From contig CBHYLN010000012.1 in assembly GCA_966128725.1 (NCBI GenBank), positions 1 through 56,866 of the forward strand: DNA of 56,866 nt, read 5' to 3'. Positions 34,632 to 43,064 of this stretch are shown in pieces. The notes under the pieces are model-generated. The model made no database searches. It had not been told where the DNA came from and saw only the letters and a list, made by a program, of their open reading frames with translations. The position numbers were made by a program, and so were the translations under genes. Source of the DNA: JAFDZV01 sp966128725. GTDB lineage: Bacteria > Bacteroidota > Ignavibacteria > OLB7. Numbering within the stretch: the first letter of the stretch is position 1; each line of letters opens with the position of its first letter.

Positions 34632-35465
34632 ATGATTCCGTCCGTCCCCTTGCCCCGTCTAACGCCGGCGCTGGCTGCCTGCGCCATCCTTGCCTGCACC
34701 GCCCTGGCCTGCGGCAATCTCAGCGGTCGCCCGGCCGCGGCCGACACCACCACGGCGCAACCGCGCGCATCAACAAGCGACCAGCCCGATACCTCGGGCA
34801 TTGTTGTGCTGGAGCTGTTTACCTCCGAGGGATGTTCCAGTTGTCCCGCGGCCGAACGCGTGCTTGCCGCGCTTGCTCGCAGCTCTGACAGCCGGCATCT
34901 GTTCGCGCTGGAGTTTCATGTGGACTATTGGAATCATCTGGGGTGGCGCGATCGATTCAGCGACGCGGCGTATTCGGCACGGCAGCGCAGCTATGCGGCG
35001 GCAATCGGCAGCGATGTGTACACGCCGCAGCTTGTGGTAAACGGGGGGCGCGATGTTGTTGGCTCCGACGCAGCCGGCGTTGCCGGGGCAATTGCGGAGG
35101 CCAGGGCCGGCAACGCCCACACCATCGGCCTTCGCGCCGAGCTGATACCCGGCACACGCACGGTACGGGTGTGGTACACCAACAACGATGCCGCGGATGC
35201 AAACCTGAGGCTCAACGTGGCGGTGGTGGAATCAAGCGCGCAGACGGACGTAACAGCCGGCGAGAACAGCGGCCGGAAGCTGGCGCACACCAACGTGGTG
35301 CGCGCCTTTACAACCGTTGCCGCCGCGCCGGGCAACGGTTCGGACGCAATCGAGCTTGCGCTGCCGAACGATGTGAGCCCGGCAACCGCCCGGGTCATTG
35401 CCTTCACACAGGAGCCCGACTCATACCGTGTACGCGGCGCGGGCGCCTGCTTGATCGCGCATTAA
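34632..35465 (+). CDS. DUF1223 family lipoprotein with thioredoxin-like CxxC
   Basis: A 277-residue protein of the DUF1223 family. The signal peptide ends in ALAC|G (Cys27), a lipobox. The family block follows: VLELFTSEGCSSCPAAERVL (CxxC at 68-71), then FHVDYWNHLGWRDRFS, YTPQLVVNGGRDVVGSD. DUF1223 proteins have a thioredoxin-like fold and are found next to redox systems, but have no assigned reaction. The start is placed at 34632 because the in-frame upstream ATG at 34590 lies inside the hairpin loop. It is convergent with the DHS-like gene (24 bases apart). Confidence 0.86.
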   Translation: MIPSVPLPRLTPALAACAILACTALACGNLSGRPAAADTTTAQPRASTSDQPDTSGIVVLELFTSEGCSSCPAAERVLAALARSSDSRHLFALEFHVDYWNHLGWRDRFSDAAYSARQRSYAAAIGSDVYTPQLVVNGGRDVVGSDAAGVAGAIAEARAGNAHTIGLRAELIPGTRTVRVWYTNNDAADANLRLNVAVVESSAQTDVTAGENSGRKLAHTNVVRAFTTVAAAPGNGSDAIELALPNDVSPATARVIAFTQEPDSYRVRGAGACLIAH

Positions 35466-35489
35466 CACGGCACGCGCCCCGTGGCACGG

Positions 35490-36518
35490 CTACGCGCTTC
35501 GGCGGATGCCAAGGCGCTCGAACAGGCCGGCCACCAGCAGCGGCAGCGCAATCGTTGCATCGCACTGCACTTCGGCGGCGATGGCATTCTCGGTGTACTT
35601 GCCCCACGAAACCGACTCCGAAATCGTGCAGCCACTGAGCCCGCCCCACGAGGGCGAATCCGTGTAGATCCGCACGGTGCGGTCGTACCCATGCCGCTCG
35701 GTTGCGGCGGTCATCTCCAGCAACGGCCACGCCTGCTGTGCCCAGTTGCGCGGCACACCGCCGCCGATGATCAGGGTACCGCAACGCTCGGTTGCCAGCA
35801 GGCTGTGCGCGAACACGCTCACATCGCTAAGCTCGTCGAGCACGATGCGCCAGTTGTTCCGCATGTTGTACTTCACAAGGTTCAGCGCGAACTCGCTGTC
35901 GGTGGTGGCCCCGCAGAAGATCGGCACGTTATGGCGCGCGGCGGCGGCCAGGATGCCGCGCTTGCCCAGCGCGTCCAGCGCCTGCCCCACAAGCAGGAAC
36001 AGCTCCTGCGGACGCACAAGCCACGGCTGCAACGGATCGATGCCGTTGAGCTCGAAGTGCCGGCGCAGTATCCCCTCCAGCAACATCTCCCCTTCGTGAT
36101 ACCCCTCCTCCGGCAGGAACGTATCGTAGATACGATTGATGTGATGCTCGTACAGCTCGGCATCATCCACGCTGACAGCGCCAACGTAATGGCCCTGGTT
36201 GTCGGCGTCGGCATGGTTCACCATCGAGTGGCTGATGTTGGCGCCGGTGGATACCAGAGCCTGGATTATGCCGTGTTCGATCAACTGCGTTACCAGTTCC
36301 TCCATGCCGCCGGGGACCATCGCGCCGGCAAGTGTCATCACAATCAAACACTGCTCATCGCGGACCATGTTCTCCAGAACATCCAGGCAGCGCGAAAGCG
36401 CACGCCCCTGAAAGGAGCAGCCGCCAAGGTTGGTGAGCAGATCGTTGATGTTGACGATGTCGCGCGGCGAGATCGGCGCGATCTTCTTCTGCAGATACTC
36501 TTCCTTGGTATGCTTCAC
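35490..36518 (-). CDS. Deoxyhypusine-synthase-like protein
   Basis: A 342-residue protein of the deoxyhypusine synthase fold, which transfers an aminobutyl group from spermidine through a Lys-imine. Bacterial members include homospermidine synthases, and their substrates often are not known. Motifs seen are ALVSTGANISHSMVNH, the NAD-binding GATTDSEFALNLVKYN, IIGGGVPRNWAQQ and SESVSWGKYTENAIAAEV. Where the human enzyme has the imine-forming Lys329 (GGGxVKHH), this sequence has Arg257 (GGGVPRNW), while the Glu and Trp of SESVSWGK are kept. The start is GTG at 36518 (KHTKEEYLQKKIAPI), since upstream sequence forms a hairpin. It lies downstream of speA, which fits polyamine metabolism. Confidence 0.83.
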   Translation of the reverse strand: MKHTKEEYLQKKIAPISPRDIVNINDLLTNLGGCSFQGRALSRCLDVLENMVRDEQCLIVMTLAGAMVPGGMEELVTQLIEHGIIQALVSTGANISHSMVNHADADNQGHYVGAVSVDDAELYEHHINRIYDTFLPEEGYHEGEMLLEGILRRHFELNGIDPLQPWLVRPQELFLLVGQALDALGKRGILAAAARHNVPIFCGATTDSEFALNLVKYNMRNNWRIVLDELSDVSVFAHSLLATERCGTLIIGGGVPRNWAQQAWPLLEMTAATERHGYDRTVRIYTDSPSWGGLSGCTISESVSWGKYTENAIAAEVQCDATIALPLLVAGLFERLGIRRSA

Positions 36519-36546
36519 GACGGATAGTTGTAGCTGGTTGGTAGAT

Positions 36547-36569
36547 GCCGGCAACGTGCTGTTGCCGGC
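36547..36569 (-). other. Leader hairpin before the DHS-like gene
   Basis: A nine-base-pair perfect stem, GCCGGCAAC at 36547-36555 and GTTGCCGGC at 36561-36569, with a five-base loop GTGCT. It lies 29 bases upstream of the GTG start on the minus strand. It shares the arm sequence GTTGCCGG with the larger hairpin at 36628, so alternative pairing between the two is possible. Confidence 0.5.
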
Positions 36570-36627
36570 GGCGGGTAAACCGCACGCGCGGGCTGTGGCC
36601 GTGCCCTGGGGCAGGCACATCGTACCA

Positions 36628-36664
36628 CGTTGCCGGATCACAGGCAGGCAGTGATCCGGCAACG
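36628..36664 (-). terminator. Hairpin between speA and the DHS-like gene
   Basis: A perfect 14-base-pair stem (36628-36641 with 36651-36664) and nine-base loop start 13 bases after the speA stop. There is no T-run on either strand, so it may be a partial terminator or an RNA-processing or stability element. It implies unequal expression of the two polyamine genes. Confidence 0.6.
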
Positions 36665-36677
36665 CGAAGCGTACTGC

Positions 36678-38837
36678 TTATGACTTGTCGGCATGGATGC
36701 CGTTGGTAACGGGGGTCTCCTGGCCGTTGCGCGCCGCGTCGGCCGCGGCCTTTGTGCCGCCCTTGGCCGCATCGCGCGCCGCAAGAGCCTCCGGGCTGTG
36801 CGGCGACACCGCATGTTCCGATGCCGAACCGCCATCCCAGAAGTTGTAGTAGGTGTACTCCTCCAACCCCTTCGCGTAACGATCCAGAAACGCCACGCCC
36901 TGTGTTGGGCGCAGGCGCTTGGTTTTCACCTTCTCGCGGATCAACGCATCCATCCGCTTGCGAAGATCGCTGGGGAAATACTGTACCTGCGAAAGCGCCT
37001 CGGTAACGGTTGTGCCGGGGATGTATTTCTCGATGTAGAAATTCCCGGGCTCCTCCTCGTCGGCATAGACATGTACTTCGTTGACACGGCCGAACAGGTT
37101 GTGCATGTCGCCCAGGATGTCCTGATACGCGCCCATCAGGAAGAAGCCGAGATAGTAGTTCCCCTTCTCAACCGGATGCAGTTCCAGGAAGGTGTTCACG
37201 CCATCGTTGCCGATGAACTGATCGACCTTGCCGTCGGAATCGCAGGTGATGTCCACAAGCGTTCCACGGCGGGTGGGCTGTTCGTTGAGACGGTGGATGG
37301 GCATCACCGGGAATACCTGATCGATGGCCCAGTGGTCCAGCATGCTCTGGAACACCGAGAAGTCGCACAGGTACTGGTCAACAAGCTGCTCCTCGACGTG
37401 ATACAGATCCGACGGAAGCGAGTCCGGATCGAACTGCAGCATGGCCCGGTACAGGGCCTGCATCAACGCCCAGTAGAGCTGTTCGGTTTTGCCCTTGTCC
37501 TCCAGCGAGAAATAGCCCAGCGAGAACAGCAGGTCGGCCTCGCGCCGTTTCTCAACCGCGTCGTGATACACCTCCAGATACCGAGCCTTGCGCTGGCCCA
37601 CGCCGCGCGCCGCCCCGGCTATCTGCTGATCGAGCGCCTGAAGGATGTCGTACAGCTCACGCACCACCGGCTGATCGGTATCGGTCACAACGGGAATGCC
37701 ATCGGGCAAGCCTTTGCGCGTTGCGCTGAGCACGCCCACCACCAGCATCGAGTGGTGCGCGGTAAGCGCGCGACCGCTTTCGGAAACGATGATCGGATGC
37801 GGCACGCCTTCGCTGTCGCAAATCTCCTTGATCGTGTACACCACGCCGTTCACATATTCCTGCAGCGTGTAGTTGATGCTCTGCTGCAGACCGGATTCCG
37901 GCGAGTCGTAGTTGATGCCAAGCCCGCCGCCAACGTCGATGTATTTCACACCAAGCCCCATCTTCACCAGCTTGGCATAGATGCGGGTGGCTTCGCGCAC
38001 GGCCGACTTCAGGGCCATGATATCGGTAATCTGTGAGCCGATGTGGAAGTGCACCAACTGGAAGGCGTCCATCTGATTGCGCTGGCGCAACACCTCGATC
38101 AGGCGCAGGGTGTCGGGGATGGAGATGCCGAACTTGGAGACGTCGCCGCCGGACTCGGCCCAACGGCCGGTACCCGCGGTGGCCAGACGCACGCGCACAC
38201 CAAATGCCGGCGCGATGCCGATGCTGTCGGCCTCAACCAGAAGGTCGTCGAACTCCTTGTACTTCTCGAGGATCGGAAGGATGTTCTTGCCAAGCTGGCG
38301 CCCCATCAGCATGGAGCGGATCATCGTGGTGTCCTTGTAGCCGTTGCAGATCAGCAGCATGCTGTCGCGCTCCAGATGCGGAAGCGTTGCGAACAGCTCG
38401 GCCTTGGAACCACACTCCAACCCGAAATTGTACGGCTCGCCGGCTTCCATGATCTCCAGCACAACCTCGTGCAACTGGTTCACCTTCACCGGATACACGC
38501 CCTGGTACAGGCCCTGGTACTCGAACTCCTCGATCGCGCGGCGGAACGTTTCGTTCAGCTCGATCACGCGCCGGCGCAACAGATCCTGGAATCGAATCAG
38601 CACGGGAAGCTGAATCCCACGCCGCTCGATCTCGCTTACGATCTCAAAGACATCGATCTCCGTGTCGGCATCGAACAACGGACGCACGGCCACATGGCCG
38701 GCATCGTTGACGGTGAAATACGGCTCACCCCACTTGTCGAGATTGTACAGAGTTTTTGCGTCCTCCGTTGTCCAATCTCGAGATTCGGTTTCTACTTCCG
38801 GAAGCTCCGGCGCTCCATCAAGGGAATCACTGTTCAT
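36678..38837 (-). CDS. speA: Biosynthetic arginine decarboxylase
   Basis: A 719-residue PLP enzyme (alanine-racemase fold) that decarboxylates arginine to agmatine, the first step of polyamine synthesis by the agmatine route. The N-terminal TLYNLDKWGEPYF, PLP-binding Lys118 in YQGVYPVKVNQ, the glycine-rich KYIDVGGGLGINYD and the Asp/Cys-bearing C-terminal GAYQDILGDMHNLFG are all present. It is about 60-80 residues longer than E. coli SpeA, with an Ala-rich C-terminal tail after YYNFWDGG. The start at 38837 (MNSDSLDGAPE) is followed directly by family sequence. The next step (agmatinase or agmatine deiminase) is not in the window. Confidence 0.94.
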   Translation of the reverse strand: MNSDSLDGAPELPEVETESRDWTTEDAKTLYNLDKWGEPYFTVNDAGHVAVRPLFDADTEIDVFEIVSEIERRGIQLPVLIRFQDLLRRRVIELNETFRRAIEEFEYQGLYQGVYPVKVNQLHEVVLEIMEAGEPYNFGLECGSKAELFATLPHLERDSMLLICNGYKDTTMIRSMLMGRQLGKNILPILEKYKEFDDLLVEADSIGIAPAFGVRVRLATAGTGRWAESGGDVSKFGISIPDTLRLIEVLRQRNQMDAFQLVHFHIGSQITDIMALKSAVREATRIYAKLVKMGLGVKYIDVGGGLGINYDSPESGLQQSINYTLQEYVNGVVYTIKEICDSEGVPHPIIVSESGRALTAHHSMLVVGVLSATRKGLPDGIPVVTDTDQPVVRELYDILQALDQQIAGAARGVGQRKARYLEVYHDAVEKRREADLLFSLGYFSLEDKGKTEQLYWALMQALYRAMLQFDPDSLPSDLYHVEEQLVDQYLCDFSVFQSMLDHWAIDQVFPVMPIHRLNEQPTRRGTLVDITCDSDGKVDQFIGNDGVNTFLELHPVEKGNYYLGFFLMGAYQDILGDMHNLFGRVNEVHVYADEEEPGNFYIEKYIPGTTVTEALSQVQYFPSDLRKRMDALIREKVKTKRLRPTQGVAFLDRYAKGLEEYTYYNFWDGGSASEHAVSPHSPEALAARDAAKGGTKAAADAARNGQETPVTNGIHADKS

Positions 38838-38974
38838 GTACTGCCAACGGTACGAGAGAAAGAGGAGTTTGAATGATCGGGACCACACCACCAGCTTCGT
38901 TCACTGCCGCTGGTGAGCAAGTGGGCACCCACCGAATGCAATCGGAACGAACAGAGGCTTCTACCGACAATCTC

Positions 38975-38982
38975 CAAAAATA
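38975..38982 (-). promoter_or_regulatory. Possible -7 box of the speA promoter
   Basis: On the minus strand TATTTTTG (plus-strand CAAAAATA, 38975-38982) matches the TAnnTTTG consensus, about 138 bases before the speA ATG. A TTG lies 25 bases upstream, longer than the preferred 19-21, so the call is tentative. Confidence 0.4.
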
Positions 38983-39072
38983 CAATGAATGATTCGCCCC
39001 GCCACGACAAACTGTTATCGCCGCGAACAACCGGACAAATCATCCAATGCCGTCGTGTTGCCAAAACATAAA

Positions 39073-39101
39073 CGCGGAGACCGTTGGAAGCGATCTCCGC
39101 G
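39073..39101 (-). terminator. Terminator of the peroxiredoxin gene
   Basis: An eight-base-pair stem (CGCGGAGA, 39073-39080 with 39094-39101) with a 13-base loop. On the minus strand it is followed by TTTATGTTTTGG. It lies 33 bases after the stop of the peroxiredoxin gene. Confidence 0.65.
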
Positions 39102-39133
39102 CTTATTATCCGTACTGCCGCCGCGGGCCTGGC

Positions 39134-39700
39134 TCAGGCCTCAACCAAGGCAGTGGAGAGTGTTGCTTCGCCCTTGCGCCAGTTGCAGGGGCACAGCTCG
39201 CCGGTCTGCAACGCCTCCAGCACGCGCTTGGTTTCCTCCACCGAGCGGCCAACATCCTCGTTGTGAACAACCATGTATTGAAGCACGCCATCGGGATCGA
39301 TGATGAACGTGCCGCGAAGTGCGTATCCTGTCTCTTCCTTCAGCACACCGTAATCGCGCGCAACCTTCTTGGTGTTGTCGGCCAGAAGCATGTAGGGCAG
39401 GCTTGTCAGCTTGCTCTCGTGATGGCGCCACGCGAGATGCGAGTGCTTGGAATCGGTCGAGACACCGATGATATCGGCATCGAGATCGCGGAAGTCCTCG
39501 TAGGCGGCACCGAATTCGGCGATCTCGGTTGGGCAGACGAAGGTGAAATCCAGTGGGTAGAAGAAGAGCACGAGCCACTTGCCCTTGAAATCCGCAAGCG
39601 AGATATCCTTGAACGCATTGTCGGGAGTAAGCCCTGCCGAGTTGCCGCCAATCACGGCCGTACCGCTGAAATCAGGGGCAGGTGAACCAACCATTACCAT
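39134..39700 (-). CDS. 2-Cys peroxiredoxin (AhpC/Prx1 type)
   Basis: A 188-residue peroxiredoxin that reduces H2O2 and alkyl hydroperoxides. The peroxidatic Cys is Cys56 in FYPLDFTFVCPTEI, with the usual Thr and Arg neighbours, and the resolving Cys is Cys170 in GELCPCNWRKG; the additional Cys172 is unusual next to it. The ATG at 39700 has AAGGAG seven bases upstream on the minus strand, which decides the start against the TTG at 39706. An AhpD-like gene lies 121 bases upstream on the same strand, and a terminator follows the gene. The partner reductase (AhpF or thioredoxin) is not in the window. Confidence 0.94.
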   Translation of the reverse strand: MVMVGSPAPDFSGTAVIGGNSAGLTPDNAFKDISLADFKGKWLVLFFYPLDFTFVCPTEIAEFGAAYEDFRDLDADIIGVSTDSKHSHLAWRHHESKLTSLPYMLLADNTKKVARDYGVLKEETGYALRGTFIIDPDGVLQYMVVHNEDVGRSVEETKRVLEALQTGELCPCNWRKGEATLSTALVEA

Positions 39701-39821
39701 TGCCAATCTCCTTGTTCTGCTTGTGAGTTACTGCCTGGGGTTACCGCGGATTCCGACTCAGGGGGGTCGAAAGCGCTGCGAAGCTAGTCCGGCAGGCGAT
39801 GCCCGCCAATCGGCATGGCTG

Positions 39822-40475
39822 TTACGAATTGTGGACCGTTGCCGGCTCGGCCATCGCGGCTGACGGCTCGGCCTTGGAGAAGGTGGCGATGCCGGCGATC
39901 AACGCCGCCACACGCAAGCCCTCCTCGATCTGCGCCACGGTGGCACCGTGCTCGCGCGCCTTGGCCACATGCCCGCGCACGCACGACGGGCACGCATTCA
40001 CCACCGACACCATCGCGCACACCAGTTCCACCTGCATCATCGAAAGCACGGCCGGCCGAAGGAACACGTTCAGCTTGTAGCCGGGCCGGAAGGCGTCGTA
40101 GCCCTCGCCAGCCAGATACTGGAACTTGTAGAAGACGTTGTACTGCGTGATCGACGCGGCCACGGTAAGCGCCTCAACGATGGCGTCATCGCTAAGGCCG
40201 TCGCGCTGTGCCTCAAGGGTGCGCGCCTCAACCATGCTGGCCCCGCCGGCAACCGAGGCAATCGCCAGGGCGATCAAGTGCTTGGTGGCAAGATCCAGCT
40301 CGCCGCTCGCCATCGTCTTCTTCAGGTTGTAGAGACTGTCGTTCAGGTAACCCTGGCTGATGGCCAGCGTGCGATAGGCCTGCGGCACGTTGCCAAGTTT
40401 CTCCTGAACGCGGCCGAGAAGTTCCTCCACACGGGCCGCGTCGTTGGTGGGGTGCAGAATCTCGCTCAACGCCAT
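39822..40475 (-). CDS. Carboxymuconolactone decarboxylase/AhpD-like protein, two-domain
   Basis: A 217-residue all-helical protein of the AhpD/CMD family made of two repeats. The second (residues 145-200) has the redox CxxC at Cys162/Cys165 (NACPSCVRGHV) with the His four residues on, as in AhpD alkylhydroperoxidases. In the first repeat (about 62-115) the equivalent place reads ASVAGGASMVEARTL, with no Cys, so this half is structural. AhpD reduces the AhpC disulfide through a dihydrolipoamide-dependent path in some bacteria; as this gene precedes the peroxiredoxin on the same strand, it may be its reductant. The ATG at 40475 is the first start with family sequence after it. Confidence 0.82.
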   Translation of the reverse strand: MALSEILHPTNDAARVEELLGRVQEKLGNVPQAYRTLAISQGYLNDSLYNLKKTMASGELDLATKHLIALAIASVAGGASMVEARTLEAQRDGLSDDAIVEALTVAASITQYNVFYKFQYLAGEGYDAFRPGYKLNVFLRPAVLSMMQVELVCAMVSVVNACPSCVRGHVAKAREHGATVAQIEEGLRVAALIAGIATFSKAEPSAAMAEPATVHNS

Positions 40476-40622
40476 CTGTGTTGCTCCGGAAAATGTACTA
40501 TCCGTGAATGATGCTCCGTGCCAGACCTGGCCTGCGCGCGCGGGCAGGCCGACGGGATGCCGGAATGGATAGCCCGAAACTACGACGCGCACCCCGGTAT
40601 GGCATTGCCATCCGATGCATTG

Positions 40623-40647
40623 CGAGTTGTAAACACGCTACAACTCG
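40623..40647. promoter_or_regulatory. Inverted repeat between divergent genes, candidate operator
   Basis: CGAGTTGTA (40623-40631) and TACAACTCG (40639-40647) form a perfect nine-base inverted repeat around a seven-base centre, 40 bases before the GH57 ATG (40688) and 148 bases from the AhpD-like ATG (40475). The AT-rich arms and seven-base spacer suit a dimeric regulator better than a terminator. The regulator is unknown. Confidence 0.45.
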
Positions 40648-40687
40648 TCGACGAATTGAATAGGGAATTTGTCGGATCTTGTGCCCC

Positions 40688-43000
40688 ATGATCACGCTTG
40701 TCATCGCGCTGCACAACCATCAGCCGGTGGGCAACTTCGATTGGGTTATCGAGGATGCCTACCAACGCGCCTACCGCCCGCTGATGGAGCTCCTGGCCGA
40801 ATTCCCGGACATCCGGTTCGCCCAGCACTACACGGGCATCCTGCTGGACTGGTTCGGCGCCCATCACCCGGAATTCCTTGCCACGATCGACCGCGGGGTC
40901 GAGGCCGGCAGGATCGAGCTGCTCTCCGGCGGCTACTACGAACCCATCCTGGCCATGCTGCCTGAGCGCGACCGGCAGCAGCAGATCGTGCTGCTGAACC
41001 AGCGCATCACCGAACAGTTCGGCGCCGCGCCCACCGGCATGTGGCTTGCCGAACGGGTTTGGGAGCCCTCGCTGCCGTCGACGCTGCATGCGGCATCCAT
41101 TGCCTACACCATGCTCGACGACACGCACTTCAAGGCCGCCGGGCTTCGTGATGAGAATCTTACCGGCTACTTCCTTACCGAGGATCAGGGAAAACCGCTG
41201 GCGGTGCTGCCGATTGACAAGCACCTGCGCTACACAATGCCGTTCCAGTCGCCGCAGGCCACTATCGACTATCTGGCGACGCTCAACAACGAGGCCGATG
41301 ATCGCGTGGTTGTGTTCGCCGACGATGGCGAGAAGTTCGGTGTGTGGCCCGACACCTATCGCACGGTGTACGAGCATGGCTGGCTGCGCCAGTTCTGTAC
41401 GCTGCTTGCCGCCAATGCCGACTGGATACGGACGGTGCCCCCGGGCGAAGTGGTCGCCAGCCGCGCGCCGGCCGGCAGGCTGTATCTGCCAACGGCGTCG
41501 TACGCGGAGATGCTGCACTGGGCGCTGCCAACCCCATCAGCCTTCACCGAGTTCGAGACGTTCGAGCGCGAGTTGGCACGGCTTGGCATTGCCGAACGTT
41601 TCGGTGACTTCGTGCGCGGCGGGTTCTGGCGGAACTTTCAGGTGAAGTACCCGGAAATCAACGCGATGCAGAAGAAGATGCTGCGCGTTTCGGAACGGGT
41701 TGAACGCGTCCGCAGGCAACAGGCGCCCGGAAGCGAGGCAGCCAACGTGGCCGAACGCGCATACCGCCACCTGCTGGCGGCGCAGTGCAATTGTCCGTAC
41801 TGGCACGGCGTGTTCGGCGGCATCTACCTGGCCAATATCCGCGCGGCGATGTATCGGCAGATGATAAGCGCCGAGGCCCTGCTCGACGATATCGAGGGCG
41901 TAACCGCCGGCGTTGTGGAGGAATCCGATTACGATCTCGACGGTGCCGCCGAGCTGATCTATGAAAACCGGGAGGCCGCGATCTACCTGGCGCCCGCTCG
42001 CGGTGGGACGATTTTCGAGTTTGACGGCAAACGGACCCGCTATAACTTCATCGATCTTTTAGGCCGGCGTCCGGAAGGATATCACGATCGCCTGCGTTTG
42101 TTTGCCGCGCCGGGCCGCCCCGAACCACATGGCAGCGCGCCGGTTTCGGCAAAGCCCACGGCCGAGACGTCGGCTGCCGAGGCACCGGCCGCCAAGGCAT
42201 CGGCAGCGCAACCCGCTGGCGCGGCCGCGACGGACGCTGCAACGGACGTCGCCGCCACGGAATCCGCCGCCGTTGCCCAGGCCGGCGACAGACCGGAGGC
42301 GCATTCGATTCACGATATCGTGCGCGTTAAGCAGAAGGGGCTTGAACAGGCGCTGCAGTACGATTCCTACCGGCATGCCCTTCTGGCCGATCACTTCTTC
42401 AGTGCGGCACCCAGCGCAAAGGAGCTTCGCGCCGGAACCCTGCCGGAGACCGGCGACTTTCTGGACGCGCCGTACAGCGCATCATGGCATCATGCCAACG
42501 GCATTACCCGCATCGTGATGCGGCGAACCGGCAGTGTTGGCGCCCGCCCGGTTGCCGTGGAGAAAGCTGTTTCGATTGCCGACGGATCTGCGGATATTCA
42601 TGTCGACTACCTGATCCGTCCGCTCGACAACCTTCCGCTTACTGGGTTCTTCGGTCTGGAGACCGCGTACGCAATGTCCGCCGGCACCGAGCCCGACCGG
42701 TACTATCGTTTCAACGACATCCGCCCCACCGGCGCCCAGGGCCTGCTCAACAGCGCCGGCGAAACGGTTGGGCGCGATTTTGTCCTTGTGGACGAATGGC
42801 TCGGCGTTGAGATTCGTGTCGCCTTCAGCACCGAAGCGCTTCTGGTGCGCGCTCCGATCGAGACGGTGTCGCTTTCGGAGGATGGGTTCGAGAAGAATTA
42901 TCAGGGCTCGATTGTGCTGGCCGCATGGGCAATCGACGGCGCCACCGAATGGCGGATGGCAATGCAGCAGCGGCTGATCGAACACGCCGGCACACCCTGA
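40688..43000 (+). CDS. GH57 family glycosidase, probable 4-alpha-glucanotransferase/alpha-amylase
   Basis: A 770-residue GH57 enzyme acting on alpha-1,4-glucans such as glycogen or maltodextrin. The catalytic nucleophile is Glu122 in MWLAERVWEP and the acid/base Asp lies in VVFADDGEKFG (212/213). The early LHNHQPVGN is the GH57 start block. Later blocks, LPTASYAEM and FHGGFWRN-like GGFWRNFQVKYPEI with QCNCPYWHGVFGGIYL, mark the glucanotransferase-type branch. The C-terminal beta domain (HDIVRVKQKGLEQALQYD, then DUF1926-like strands) is complete, but an Ala/Pro/Thr-rich insert of about 55 residues (480-536) interrupts it. ATG 40688 is preferred over the TTG at 40679. No other glycogen gene is nearby. 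Confidence 0.9.
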   Translation: MITLVIALHNHQPVGNFDWVIEDAYQRAYRPLMELLAEFPDIRFAQHYTGILLDWFGAHHPEFLATIDRGVEAGRIELLSGGYYEPILAMLPERDRQQQIVLLNQRITEQFGAAPTGMWLAERVWEPSLPSTLHAASIAYTMLDDTHFKAAGLRDENLTGYFLTEDQGKPLAVLPIDKHLRYTMPFQSPQATIDYLATLNNEADDRVVVFADDGEKFGVWPDTYRTVYEHGWLRQFCTLLAANADWIRTVPPGEVVASRAPAGRLYLPTASYAEMLHWALPTPSAFTEFETFERELARLGIAERFGDFVRGGFWRNFQVKYPEINAMQKKMLRVSERVERVRRQQAPGSEAANVAERAYRHLLAAQCNCPYWHGVFGGIYLANIRAAMYRQMISAEALLDDIEGVTAGVVEESDYDLDGAAELIYENREAAIYLAPARGGTIFEFDGKRTRYNFIDLLGRRPEGYHDRLRLFAAPGRPEPHGSAPVSAKPTAETSAAEAPAAKASAAQPAGAAATDAATDVAATESAAVAQAGDRPEAHSIHDIVRVKQKGLEQALQYDSYRHALLADHFFSAAPSAKELRAGTLPETGDFLDAPYSASWHHANGITRIVMRRTGSVGARPVAVEKAVSIADGSADIHVDYLIRPLDNLPLTGFFGLETAYAMSAGTEPDRYYRFNDIRPTGAQGLLNSAGETVGRDFVLVDEWLGVEIRVAFSTEALLVRAPIETVSLSEDGFEKNYQGSIVLAAWAIDGATEWRMAMQQRLIEHAGTP

Positions 43001-43064
43001 GAGGGCGGCAGCATATATTTTGTAGTAATAACCGAATCACGACTCTGGATACGACGCGTTCCGC

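Noticed and set aside
36693..38036. Plus-strand frame of 447 codons
   Set aside because: It is antisense to speA, which is complete and has its PLP lysine.
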